A stretch of DNA of 8,869 bases from Aeromicrobium sp. (GTDB lineage: Bacteria; Actinomycetota; Actinomycetes; Propionibacteriales; Nocardioidaceae). Made by a program: the position numbers and the translations under genes. Of this stretch, positions 1 to 7,084 are shown one piece after another; within the stretch, counting starts at the first letter, position 1, and every line of letters begins with the position of its first letter. The notes beneath the pieces are model-generated. The model worked only from the letters and a program-made list of their open reading frames with translations, was not told where the DNA came from and searched no databases. The stretch spans positions 1-8,869 of the forward strand of contig JALRKU010000206.1 of NCBI GenBank assembly GCA_023254755.1, read 5' to 3'.

Positions 1-736
<736 letters not shown>

Positions 737-858
737 CGAGAACCTCTTTCGGTCGTCGGGTGAGCGAGTGCTCGGAACCCGGGGACGACGTTGGCCTCGG
801 ACAGCCTCATCAGGTTACACGCGAAGGTCGAACGAGGCCGCGAAGGCGACCCTAACCG
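737..858 (-). promoter_or_regulatory. gltB upstream region with possible promoter and ribosome binding site
   Basis: This 122-nt gap separates the VIT stop codon from gltB. On the minus strand, TAACCT at 817-812 fits the actinobacterial -10 pattern TAnnnT and would give a leader of roughly 70 nt. No convincing -35 box is seen at the usual distance. Two direct copies of GCGAAGG on the plus strand (821-827 and 840-846) are 19 bp apart, about two helical turns, and sit just upstream of the putative -10. They could bind a regulator, but this is inference. The ribosome binding site AAAGAGG is 6 nt before the gltB ATG. No terminator-like hairpin with a T tract was found after the VIT gene. Confidence 0.35.
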
Positions 859-1617
859 TCAGCCGAGGCTGGCGCCGACGGCGTCACCGACCAGGTAGGT
901 GAGGCCCGCCGCGGCGCCTCCGAGCACGAGCTGGCGCGCCCCGCCGAACCACCAGGGACGATCGGTGATCGCGGTGACGATCGCTCCGCACCCGAACAGC
1001 GCCCCCAGCGAGAGGCCGACCGACCACCACGCGTTCGCGGCGCCCAGCAGGAACGGCAGCAGCGGGATCACCGCTCCGAGCGAGAACGAGACGAAGGACG
1101 AGCCCGCCGCGAGCAGCGCCGAGGGCAAGTCGTCGGGGTCGATCCCGAACTCCTCACGGGCGTGCACGCGGACGGCCTGCTCGGGATCGCGGTGGATCTG
1201 CAGCGCCACCTCCCGCGCCGTGTCGGGATCGACGCCCTTGTCCACGAACATCGTCGCGAGCTCGGCCGCCTCGGCCGCGCCGTGGTCGATGATCTCCTCG
1301 CGCTCGATCTCGATCTGCGCCTTCGCGAACTCGCTCTGGCTGGCGACCGAGGTGTACTCCCCCGCGGCCATCGAGAACGCGCCGGCGGCGAGACCGGCCA
1401 GCCCGGCGAGCACCACCGCGTGGCGCCCGTCGCCGCTGAGGCTCGCGGTGCCGCCGACGACGCCCATGATGAGCGCGAAGTTCGACACCAGACCGTCCAT
1501 CGCGCCGAACACGGCGGGCCGCAGCCAACCGCCGGTCACGTCGGGGTGCTCGTGCTGCACGGCCTCGGCGTCGGGCAGCTCGTCGGGCAGGTCCGCGGGG
1601 TCGACGACGTCGGTCAT
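859..1617 (-). CDS. VIT1/CCC1 family transporter, putative Fe2+/Mn2+ exporter
   Basis: The 252-residue protein matches the VIT1/CCC1 family, which moves Fe2+ or Mn2+ across membranes, usually in exchange for protons. An acidic N-terminal tail of about 28 residues is followed by TM1 with VFGAMDGLVSNFALIMGV (Asp41, the family's conserved in-membrane acidic residue). TM2 ends in FSMAAGEYTSVASQSE (Met83 and Glu87, also conserved). A charged cytoplasmic helical region at about 95-160, rich in Glu, corresponds to the metal-binding domain. Three further hydrophobic segments lie at about 165-192, 195-217 and 227-249. This gives the expected five membrane helices. The ATG at 1617 is preferred. The frame stays open upstream to 1800, but that extension runs through the repeat region and does not look like family sequence. 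The gene stands apart from lgt by about 394 nt and may have its own promoter. The exact metal cannot be told from sequence. Confidence 0.92.
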   Translation of the reverse strand: MTDVVDPADLPDELPDAEAVQHEHPDVTGGWLRPAVFGAMDGLVSNFALIMGVVGGTASLSGDGRHAVVLAGLAGLAAGAFSMAAGEYTSVASQSEFAKAQIEIEREEIIDHGAAEAAELATMFVDKGVDPDTAREVALQIHRDPEQAVRVHAREEFGIDPDDLPSALLAAGSSFVSFSLGAVIPLLPFLLGAANAWWSVGLSLGALFGCGAIVTAITDRPWWFGGARQLVLGGAAAGLTYLVGDAVGASLG

Positions 1618-1623
1618 GCTCTG

Positions 1624-1629
1624 ACCGTA
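1624..1629 (-). promoter_or_regulatory. Possible -10 element for a leaderless VIT transcript
   Basis: TACGGT on the minus strand fits TAnnnT and ends 6 nt before the VIT ATG, so transcription would begin at or next to the start codon. Leaderless mRNAs with this spacing are common in Actinobacteria. In support, no good Shine-Dalgarno sequence lies at 5-10 nt; the nearest candidate, CAGGAA, is about 18 nt away. No clear -35 box was found. The call is inferred from spacing alone. Confidence 0.35.
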
Positions 1630-1756
1630 GCCAGTTCCTGCCGCGATCTCATCGAAGGCGAGGCTTCGCAGACCCGACACCGAAGACCGGTCCTGGGCGG
1701 TGAGTTGGCGACCTATCGATTCGGAGCGGTCAAGGTGCGACGCATCCCGGGCTTGG

Positions 1757-1807
1757 GCGGTGACTGAGCGTCGCGTCGGCCACCGCGATGGGGCGCTCAC
1801 GCACCGG
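1757..1807. repeat. Nested hairpin formed by the units at 1758 and 1786
   Basis: The arms 1757-1778 and 1786-1807 are inverted copies of the repeat unit separated by 7 nt. By hand, 16 of 22 positions are complementary, with the core TGAGCG/CGCTCA fully paired. It is the mirror partner of the stronger hairpin at 1878-1928, 121 nt away. There is no T tract on either side. Confidence 0.5.
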
Positions 1808-1877
1808 GCACGGCGGAGCGCCCACCGAGCGCCGACGTCGGCCCGCAGACGGAGGTCGCGACCCAGCGGTCCACTGG

Positions 1878-1928
1878 GCGGTGTCTGGGCGTCCGGTCCA
1901 GCGGGTCGATCGGACGCTCAGTCACCGC
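1878..1928. repeat. Strong hairpin downstream of lgt: 21-nt arms, 9-nt loop
   Basis: The arms 1878-1898 and 1908-1928 pair at 18 of 21 positions as DNA. Two of the three mismatches could form G-U pairs in RNA of one strand. The arm at 1913-1928 is also an exact 16-nt reverse complement of 1757-1772 (GCGGTGACTGAGCGTC), so two alternative pairings exist. The hairpin begins 84 nt after the lgt stop codon in the direction of transcription. It could end or stabilise the trp-lgt transcript, but no U tract follows, so an ordinary intrinsic terminator is not supported. Confidence 0.6.
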
Positions 1929-2011
1929 GCCACGCGCCGATGAGTCGCTCACGTACCGCCACCCATGGGTAGGTCGCTCAGACACCGCTCGCTCACGTGG
2001 GGGGCGGCAGC

Positions 2012-2962
2012 TCACCGCCCGGCAGGGCTGTCGGGGCCGGCGGCTCCGGAGGATGGAGCCTCCGCGGCGGAAGCGGTGTCGGCAGCGGAGTCCGGTGCAG
2101 CGGCGGTCTGGTCCGAGGAGAGGTCTTCGCCGGTCGCCCCGGTCGACGTGGCACCGACATTGGGCGTCCCGCGACGGGTCAGCCAGACGAAGGTGGCGAG
2201 CGCCGCCACGAACACCACGATCGACGTCCACACGTTGAGGCGGAACGGGCCGAGGTGGTTCACGGTGTCGATGCGCATCTGCTCGATCCAGAACCGGCCC
2301 GCGGTGTAGAGCATCACGTAGAGCGCGAAGGCGCGGCCGCCCGTGAACCGGAAGCGGCGGTCGAGGGCGACGAGCAGCGCAGCGGCGGCCAGGTTCCACA
2401 GCAGCTCGTACAGGAACGTGGGGTGGAACGTCGCGAACTGCGTGTAGCCGTCGGGCCGGTGGGCCAGGTCGATCTCCAGACCCCACGGCAGGGTCGTCGG
2501 CTTGCCGAACAGCTCCTGGTTGAACCAGTTGCCGAGCCGTCCGATCGCCTGCGCGACCAGCAGACCGGGCGCCAGGGCGTCGGCGACCGCCGAGAACGAC
2601 ACGCCGTAGCGCCGTGCCGCGATCCACGCGCCCAGCGCACCACCGGCGATGGCACCCCAGATGCCCAGGCCGCCCTCCCAGATCTTCAGGGCGTTCACCG
2701 GGTTGCGCCCCTCGCCGAAGTACAGCTCGGGATCGGTGACGACGTGGTAGACCCGCGCTCCCACGATCCCGGCCGGGATGGCCCACATCGCGACGTCGCT
2801 GATGAGGCCCTCGCGGCCGCCGCGGGCGACGAATCGGCGCTCACCGATCCAGATCGCGGCCAGCGCACCGATGATGATGCCGAGGGCGTACGCACGCAGA
2901 GGGAGGGGGCCGAGGTGCCAGACGCCCTCGGCGGGACTGGGGATGTACGCGGGGAGCATCAT
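2012..2962 (-). CDS. lgt: Phosphatidylglycerol--prolipoprotein diacylglyceryl transferase
   Basis: Lgt transfers diacylglycerol from phosphatidylglycerol to the lipobox cysteine of prolipoproteins, the first step of lipoprotein maturation in the cytoplasmic membrane. The 316-residue protein begins with IPSPAEGVWHLGPLPLRAYA and has about seven hydrophobic segments. It carries the family signature GRLGNWFNQELFG at 141-153 (Arg142, Asn145, Glu150) and a late GRFWIEQMRID at 222-232. From about residue 264 it ends in a ~50-residue Ala/Ser/Asp-rich tail that looks disordered and cytoplasmic, as in many actinobacterial homologues. The first of two adjacent ATGs, at 2962, is chosen because AGGAG lies 7 nt upstream. 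It overlaps the trpA stop codon by 4 nt (ATGA), indicating coupling to trpA. The trpA-lgt linkage is common in Actinobacteria and need not mean shared function. Confidence 0.97.
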   Translation of the reverse strand: MMLPAYIPSPAEGVWHLGPLPLRAYALGIIIGALAAIWIGERRFVARGGREGLISDVAMWAIPAGIVGARVYHVVTDPELYFGEGRNPVNALKIWEGGLGIWGAIAGGALGAWIAARRYGVSFSAVADALAPGLLVAQAIGRLGNWFNQELFGKPTTLPWGLEIDLAHRPDGYTQFATFHPTFLYELLWNLAAAALLVALDRRFRFTGGRAFALYVMLYTAGRFWIEQMRIDTVNHLGPFRLNVWTSIVVFVAALATFVWLTRRGTPNVGATSTGATGEDLSSDQTAAAPDSAADTASAAEAPSSGAAGPDSPAGR

Positions 2963-3768
2963 CGCTCGACTCCTGATCTGAGGTCCTCGGCCAGGTCACG
3001 GATCGCCGCCAGCCCGGCCTGGGGGTCGGGGGCGTCGAGCAGGCAGCGCACCAGGGCCGAGCCGACGATGACGGCGTCGGCGAAGGCGGCGACCTCCTTG
3101 GCCTGCGTCCCGTTGCTGACGCCGAGTCCGACGCCCACGGGCTTGTCGGTGGTGCGGCGCAGCCGAGCCACCAGCTCGGGCGCAAGGCTGCTCGTCTGCT
3201 CCCGCGCTCCCGTGACGCCCATGACGGCGGTGGCGTACACGAAGCCGCTGGCTGCCTCGGCGGTCATCGCGATGCGCTCGTCGGTCGACGACGGCGCGAC
3301 GAGGAAGATCCGGTCGAGTCCGTGCGCCTCGGCGGCGGCGATCCACTCGGCGCCCTCGTCGGGGATGAGGTCGGGCGTGATGAGCCCGGAGCCGCCCGCC
3401 TCGGCGAGCGCGGAGGCGAAGCGGTCGACACCGTAGCGCTCGACCGGGTTCCAGTAGGTCATGACGACCGTCGGCGCGACGGCGGCACTGGCCCGCACGA
3501 CGTCGAGAACGTCCGCGATGCGGGTGCCCTGGGCGAGCGCCGTGTCGGCGGCGGCCTGGATGACCGGTCCGTCCATGACCGGGTCGCTGTACGGCAGGCC
3601 GACCTCGACGAGGTCGACTCCCCCGGCGACCATCGCCTCGATCGCGGCGATCGACTGCTCCTTGGTCGGGAAGCCGGCCGGCAGGTAGCCGACCAGGGCC
3701 GCCCGGCTCTCGGCACGGGTGCGCTCGAACAGCTCATCGATGCGGCTCGGCGACGAAGTGACGCTCAT
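2959..3768 (-). CDS. trpA: Tryptophan synthase alpha chain
   Basis: TrpA cleaves indole-3-glycerol phosphate to indole and glyceraldehyde 3-phosphate. It passes indole through a tunnel to TrpB in the alpha2-beta2 complex. The 269-residue length is normal. The signature VDLVEVGLPYSDPVMDGPVI at 51-70 holds both catalytic acids, Glu55 and Asp66, with the same 11-residue separation as Glu49 and Asp60 of the E. coli enzyme. The mobile loop region FVYATAVMGVTGAR and a late phosphate-binding GVGLGVSN are also present. The ATG at 3768 overlaps the trpB TGA by 4 nt, and GAGGG lies 9 nt upstream of it. The same frame is open far upstream of this ATG, antisense-like within trpB, but that part does not resemble TrpA. 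The overlaps at both ends place it in a tightly coupled trpB-trpA-lgt unit. Confidence 0.98.
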   Translation of the reverse strand: MSVTSSPSRIDELFERTRAESRAALVGYLPAGFPTKEQSIAAIEAMVAGGVDLVEVGLPYSDPVMDGPVIQAAADTALAQGTRIADVLDVVRASAAVAPTVVMTYWNPVERYGVDRFASALAEAGGSGLITPDLIPDEGAEWIAAAEAHGLDRIFLVAPSSTDERIAMTAEAASGFVYATAVMGVTGAREQTSSLAPELVARLRRTTDKPVGVGLGVSNGTQAKEVAAFADAVIVGSALVRCLLDAPDPQAGLAAIRDLAEDLRSGVER

Positions 3769-4997
3769 TCCTCCACGCCCTCCTCGAGCACCACCGGACC
3801 GTCGAGCAGACCGAAGTACTCGGCCGCGGTGTGGACGTCCTTGTCGCCACGGCCGGAGAGGTTGACCAGGATCGTGGCGTCGGGACCGAGCTCGTTCGCG
3901 AGCTCGAGGGCACCGGCCAGCGCGTGGGCCGACTCGATCGCGGGGATGATGCCCTCGGTCTTGCACAGCAGGTCGAACGCGGCCATCGCCTGGGCGTCGG
4001 TGGCCGGACGGTAGGACGCCCTGCCGATCTCGGCCAGGTAGGAGTGCTCGGGCCCCACCCCGGGGTAGTCGAGGCCGGCCGAGATGGAGTGCGACTCCAT
4101 CGTCTGCCCCTCGTCGTCCTGGAGCAGGAACGAGCGCGCGCCGTGCAGCACGCCGACCGCGCCGCCGCTGATGGTGGCGGCGTGCCGCCCCGTCTCGACG
4201 CCGTCGCCGCCGGCCTCGACGCCGACCAGGCGCACGTCGCCGTCGTCGACGAAGCCGGTGAACAGGCCGATCGCGTTGGACCCCCCGCCCACGCAGGCGA
4301 CCGCGACGTCGGGCAGGCCGCCGATCAGCTCCAGGCACTGCGCCCGCGCCTCGTCGCCGATCGCCCGCGTGAGGTCGCGGACCATCGTCGGGAACGGGTG
4401 CGGCCCGGCCGCGGTGCCGAACAGGTACGTCGTGTGGTCGACCGACGCGACCCAGTCGCGCAGTGCCTCGTTGATTGCGTCCTTCAGGGTGCGGCTGCCC
4501 GAGGTGACCGGGACCACCTCCGCGCCGAGCATCTTCATGCGGGCGACGTTGAGCGCCTGCCGCTCGGTGTCGACCTCGCCCATGTAGACGGTGCACTCCA
4601 GGTCCAGGTAGGCGCACGCCGTCGCCGAGGCGACGCCGTGCTGACCCGCGCCGGTCTCGGCGATCGCCCGCGGCTTGCCGATGCGCTTGGCCAGCAGCGC
4701 CTGGCCGATGACGTTGCGGATCTTGTGCGCACCGGTGTGGTTGAGGTCCTCGCGCTTGAGCAGGATGCGAGCCCCGGCGGCCTCGGAGAACCGGGTGGCG
4801 TCGTACAGCGGGCTGGGCACGTTGGCGTACTCGCGCATCATGCGGTCGAGCTCGGCGGTGAAGGCGGGATCGGCCTTGGCCTCGGTCCAGGCGCGGTCGA
4901 GCTCCTCGAGCGGGGCGACCAGCGCCTCGGGCATGAAGCGACCGCCGAAGCGGCCGAAGTGCCCCGTCGCGTCGGGCTGGGCGTACGTGTCGGTCAT
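3765..4997 (-). CDS. trpB: Tryptophan synthase beta chain
   Basis: TrpB is the PLP-dependent subunit that condenses indole with L-serine to L-tryptophan. The 410-residue protein is the standard TrpB1 type that works with TrpA. FGRFGGRFMPE at 14-24 is the usual N-terminal motif. HTGAHKIRN holds the PLP lysine, Lys92, and AETGAGQHG holds the catalytic Glu114. Both are offset by 5 from E. coli Lys87 and Glu109. CVGGGSNAIG (235-244) binds the PLP phosphate, and LVNLSGRGDKD near the C-terminus contacts the ring. The ATG at 4997 is supported by GAGGAC about 9 nt upstream and by the family's start. It lies 105 nt after the trpC stop codon, and that gap contains a strong hairpin. It overlaps trpA by 4 nt. 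No residue looks abnormal. Confidence 0.98.
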   Translation of the reverse strand: MTDTYAQPDATGHFGRFGGRFMPEALVAPLEELDRAWTEAKADPAFTAELDRMMREYANVPSPLYDATRFSEAAGARILLKREDLNHTGAHKIRNVIGQALLAKRIGKPRAIAETGAGQHGVASATACAYLDLECTVYMGEVDTERQALNVARMKMLGAEVVPVTSGSRTLKDAINEALRDWVASVDHTTYLFGTAAGPHPFPTMVRDLTRAIGDEARAQCLELIGGLPDVAVACVGGGSNAIGLFTGFVDDGDVRLVGVEAGGDGVETGRHAATISGGAVGVLHGARSFLLQDDEGQTMESHSISAGLDYPGVGPEHSYLAEIGRASYRPATDAQAMAAFDLLCKTEGIIPAIESAHALAGALELANELGPDATILVNLSGRGDKDVHTAAEYFGLLDGPVVLEEGVEE

Positions 4998-5064
4998 GTC
5001 AGGGATGTCCTCGGGTGGGTGGAGACGTCGCCGGCAGACCGTGGCCGTCCAGCGCTGGCGGGGC

Positions 5065-5100
5065 GCTCACGCAGCGGGACGCGTGGTCCCGGGCGTGAGC
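5065..5100. repeat. Intercistronic hairpin between trpC and trpB, related to the lgt-VIT repeats
   Basis: GCTCACGC (5065-5072) pairs perfectly with GCGTGAGC (5093-5100). Inside, CGGGAC (5075-5080) pairs with GTCCCG (5086-5091) around the loop GCGTG. The structure starts 2 nt after the trpC stop codon on the minus strand. It is followed by a second short palindrome, CCAGCGCTGG (5049-5058). Its left arm shares 14 consecutive bases, GGGGCGCTCACGCA (5060-5073), with the repeat unit at 1790-1803. No U tract follows, so it is more likely an mRNA-stability, processing or partial-termination element than a full terminator. This role is inference. Confidence 0.65.
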
Positions 5101-5102
5101 CG

Positions 5103-5909
5103 TCACCACCGGTGCTGCAGCGCCGGGTGGGCGCCCGCAGCGACGAGATCGGCCACCGTGGCGCGCGGGTCGTCACCTCGGACGAGCGTCTCGCCGACCA
5201 GGACGACGTCGGCACCCTGCTTGGCGTACTCGATGACGTCGAGCGGTCCACGCACACCGGACTCGGCGACGCGCACGACGCCGTCCGGGATGAGCGGGGC
5301 GAGCCGCTCGAAGGTGTCGCGGTCGATCTCGAGGGTCTTGAGGTTGCGGGCGTTGACCCCGACGAGCTCGGCGCCCGCCGCGACGGCGCGCTCGACCTCC
5401 TCCTCGTCGTGCACCTCGACCAGCGGCGTGAGGCCGATCGACCGCGCCCGCTCGATGAGGCTCTCGAGGGCCAGCTGGTCCAGCGCGGCGACGATCAGCA
5501 GGGCCATGTCGGCGCCGGCCGCGCGTGCCTCCCACAACTGGTACGAGGTGGTGATGAAGTCCTTGCGCAGCACCGGCACGTCGACCGTGCCACGGACGGC
5601 GCGCAGGTCGTCGAGGGTTCCCCCGAACCGCCGCTGCTCCGTGAGCACGGAGATCGCGGCCGCACCGCCGGCCTCGTAGTCGGCAGCGAGCGCTGCAGGG
5701 TCCTTGATCGTGGCCAGCTCACCCTTGCTGGGACTCGCGCGCTTCACCTCGGCGATGACCGAGACTCCGTCCGACCGGAACGCGGGCAGCGGATCGAGGG
5801 CGGGCTGCTGGCGGGCGGCGAGCGCCTTCAGGTCCTCGAGGCTGGTGGCCTCCATGCGGACCTGGAGGTCGTCGGCGACGCCGGCGAGGATGTCGTCGAG
5901 CACGGACAT
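5103..5909 (-). CDS. trpC: Indole-3-glycerol phosphate synthase
   Basis: TrpC closes the indole ring by decarboxylating carboxyphenylaminodeoxyribulose phosphate, giving the TrpA substrate. The 268-residue protein is a stand-alone (beta/alpha)8 barrel, not fused to TrpF. SVIAEVKRASPSKGEL at 50-65 gives Glu54 and Lys56. VLRKDFIT holds Lys116, the general-acid position. PLVEVHDEEE holds Glu165. GVNARNLKTLEID at 184-196 holds Asn186 and Arg188. VAESGVR at 214-220 and VLVGETLVRG bind the phosphate. The ATG at 5909 (MSVLDDIL) is chosen over an upstream in-frame start at 5990 because GGGAGAGG ends 3 nt before it and because family members begin this way. It follows the DUF2752 gene after 87 nt, where a promoter may lie. 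It precedes trpB after 105 nt. Confidence 0.97.
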   Translation of the reverse strand: MSVLDDILAGVADDLQVRMEATSLEDLKALAARQQPALDPLPAFRSDGVSVIAEVKRASPSKGELATIKDPAALAADYEAGGAAAISVLTEQRRFGGTLDDLRAVRGTVDVPVLRKDFITTSYQLWEARAAGADMALLIVAALDQLALESLIERARSIGLTPLVEVHDEEEVERAVAAGAELVGVNARNLKTLEIDRDTFERLAPLIPDGVVRVAESGVRGPLDVIEYAKQGADVVLVGETLVRGDDPRATVADLVAAGAHPALQHRW

Positions 5910-5948
5910 GGACCTCTCCCTTCGTCGCGGACCCGGTGGACCTGCCCC

Positions 5949-5954
5949 ATCGTA
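5949..5954 (-). promoter_or_regulatory. Possible -10 element of a trpC promoter
   Basis: TACGAT on the minus strand, about 40 nt before the trpC ATG, fits TAnnnT and would give a leader near 30 nt. No clear -35 hexamer is present at 16-19 nt. The 87-nt gap upstream of trpC is long compared with most junctions here, which makes an internal promoter reasonable. No Trp-codon leader peptide or attenuator pairing was found. Confidence 0.3.
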
Positions 5955-5996
5955 GTCCTGTCGCGATGTCGGACTCGCCGGGGTGGTCACCGTCGG

Positions 5997-6413
5997 TCAG
6001 GGAGCCAGCCAGGAGCCAGGGGGCGTGAGCCGGATGATCCCGAACAGGACGAAGCCTGCGAGAACGGCCAGCCCGGTCCGGGTGCTGAGCACGATCATCC
6101 GGTCGTCGACGCCCCGCAGCCGCCGCAGGACCCAGGCGACCCACGCCACGCCCAGCACCACGAGCAGCACCACGACCGCCGCGTTGGCGCTGACCGCCCC
6201 CACCAGGTCGCCCCGCGTGAGGTCGTTGACGGCCCGGAGCCCCCCGCACCCGGGGCACGGCTGGCCGGTGACGAGGAGAAACGGACAGAACCCGTAGCTC
6301 CCGTCGACGTGCGGGTCGTGCACGCGCAGCAGACCGAGCACCGCGGTGCCGGCCAGCGCGACCACGGCGGGCTCTCGCAGCGAGGCAGCGGACGAGCGCA
6401 CCGCAGCGGTCAC
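5997..6413 (-). CDS. DUF2752 family small membrane protein
   Basis: The 138-residue protein carries the DUF2752 signature CPFLLVTGQPCPGCGGLRAV at 43-62, with Cys43, Cys53 and Cys56. It has hydrophobic segments at about 13-29, 72-94 and 112-128. The family's function is not established; the cysteines suggest a metal or redox site, which is speculation. The start is a GTG at 6413 overlapping the RDD gene's TGA by 4 nt (GTGA), which explains the choice. The frame stays open far upstream, but that stretch is out-of-frame RDD coding sequence. The second GTG, four codons in, is a possible alternative start. Such proteins occur near trp genes in other Actinobacteria, so the location is not unusual. 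Confidence 0.87.
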   Translation of the reverse strand: MTAAVRSSAASLREPAVVALAGTAVLGLLRVHDPHVDGSYGFCPFLLVTGQPCPGCGGLRAVNDLTRGDLVGAVSANAAVVVLLVVLGVAWVAWVLRRLRGVDDRMIVLSTRTGLAVLAGFVLFGIIRLTPPGSWLAP

Positions 6414-7060
6414 GTGCGGACGACCACCGTCGTGACCACCTTGTCGTGGAGCGCCTGGTTGTCCTCGTCCCATAGCGGCCAGAGGCCGTCCAGCAGCTGG
6501 ATGCAGGCGCCGAGGTAGGGCACGACGCCGAACGCGAACGTGATCGCCCACCGTCCGAACCCGGCGGCGCGTCCGATGACCTGCTGGGTGTTCTTGCCGA
6601 CCACCCGGATGCCCAGGGCCTTCTTGCCCAGGCTCTGTCCGGTGCGGCCCGTGCGGAGACCGCGGTTCCAGACATCGAACGCCAGGGCGAGCACGAACCC
6701 GATCCCCATGATGACGAAGCCGAGCGCCTCGACGCCGCTGATGTCGTCGGTGACCGGGTCGATGTCGGCGTCGGCGAAGGCCACGGCGGCGCCGACGGCC
6801 AAGGGAACCAGCGCGACCGCAAAGCCGAGCAGGCTGTCGAGGACCAGGGCGCCGAGTCGCGACCCCCAGCTGGCGTACGAGGCGGGCGGCACGGGCGGTC
6901 CCGCGGTCCACGCCGGAGGCGGTCCGTACGCACCCCAGACCGGGGGCTGACCGGGCGCTCCTGGCGGAGGGGGCGGGTACTGGCCGCCTGCCGGTTGTCC
7001 CCATCCGCTCGACTGCGGCTCGTCGCCGGGGTACGACGGGTACTGCGGCGGCTGGGTCAT
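6410..7060 (-). CDS. RDD family membrane protein with Pro/Gly/Tyr-rich N-terminal tail
   Basis: The 216-residue protein begins with a ~60-residue low-complexity cytoplasmic tail rich in Pro, Gly, Tyr and Gln. The RDD domain follows. TM1 carries WGSRLGALVLDSLL (Arg68, Asp75). A second helix lies at about 112-130, then the loop motif TGQSLGKKALGIRVV at 140-154. A last hydrophobic segment at about 171-192 leads into PLWDEDNQALHDKVVTTVVV, a typical RDD ending. The family's roles are poorly defined; some members affect ion transport, so no function is assigned. AGGGG lies 8 nt before the ATG at 7060. It sits 24 nt after the HGxxPxxW gene and overlaps the DUF2752 gene by 4 nt, so the three are probably co-transcribed. 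Confidence 0.88.
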   Translation of the reverse strand: MTQPPQYPSYPGDEPQSSGWGQPAGGQYPPPPPGAPGQPPVWGAYGPPPAWTAGPPVPPASYASWGSRLGALVLDSLLGFAVALVPLAVGAAVAFADADIDPVTDDISGVEALGFVIMGIGFVLALAFDVWNRGLRTGRTGQSLGKKALGIRVVGKNTQQVIGRAAGFGRWAITFAFGVVPYLGACIQLLDGLWPLWDEDNQALHDKVVTTVVVRT

Positions 7061-7084
7061 GTCGGCGGCCCCTGGTTGCTCGGG

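Larger units (their letters stand above)
1698..1987. repeat. Large imperfect palindrome built of eight ~21-nt degenerate repeats
   Basis: This element fills most of the 394-nt gap between lgt and the VIT gene. The unit is roughly CGGTnnnTGAGCGnCC followed by a less conserved nATCG. Plus-orientation copies start at 1698, 1727 (weak), 1758 and 1879. Minus-orientation copies start at 1786, 1907, 1938 and 1967. The start spacings are 29, 31, 121 and then 121, 31, 29, so the set maps onto itself when inverted about 1842/1843. A hand-made gap-free alignment of 1701-1810 with the reverse complement of 1875-1984 gives 71 identities in 110. The central ~64 nt is not complementary. It contains the perfect palindrome GCCGACGTCGGC at 1831-1842. 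No reading frame through it looks like protein. It could be a REP/BIME-like or MITE-like element, a transcript-end structure, or a protein-binding array. The pattern is seen directly; any function is unknown. Confidence 0.75.

Noticed and set aside
780..815. CTGATGAGG on the minus strand upstream of gltB, as in a hammerhead ribozyme core
   Set aside because: The required GAAA partner segment after stem II is absent, and the helices do not form.
1618..1800. 61-residue N-terminal extension of the VIT protein
   Set aside because: It runs through the repeat array, is unlike family N-termini, and the ATG at 1617 gives the expected length.
1698..1987. CRISPR array
   Set aside because: Units are degenerate, occur in both orientations, and have spacers of only about 8-10 nt; no cas genes are nearby.
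2002..2020. GGGCGG/CCGCCC hairpin across the lgt stop codon, considered as a terminator
   Set aside because: Only 6 bp, the stop codon falls in the loop region, and no U tract follows.
1997..3436. A 479-codon plus-strand frame opposite lgt and trpA
   Set aside because: Same cause: low-complexity translation antisense to two certain genes.
5909..5952. Short ORF of 14 codons (starts MGQVH) ending in an ATGA overlap with trpC, considered as an attenuator leader peptide
   Set aside because: It has no tryptophan codons, its ATG overlaps the possible -10 box, and no terminator/antiterminator pair is visible.
5910..5990. 27-residue N-terminal extension of TrpC from 5990
   Set aside because: The ATG at 5909 has a good GGGAG site and the normal family start; the extension is Pro/Arg-rich with no match to TrpC.
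3831..6518. An 895-codon open frame on the plus strand opposite trpB, trpC and the DUF2752 gene
   Set aside because: It is antisense to well-recognised genes, and its Arg/Gly/Val-rich translation resembles no family. Long antisense frames are usual in GC-rich codon-biased DNA.
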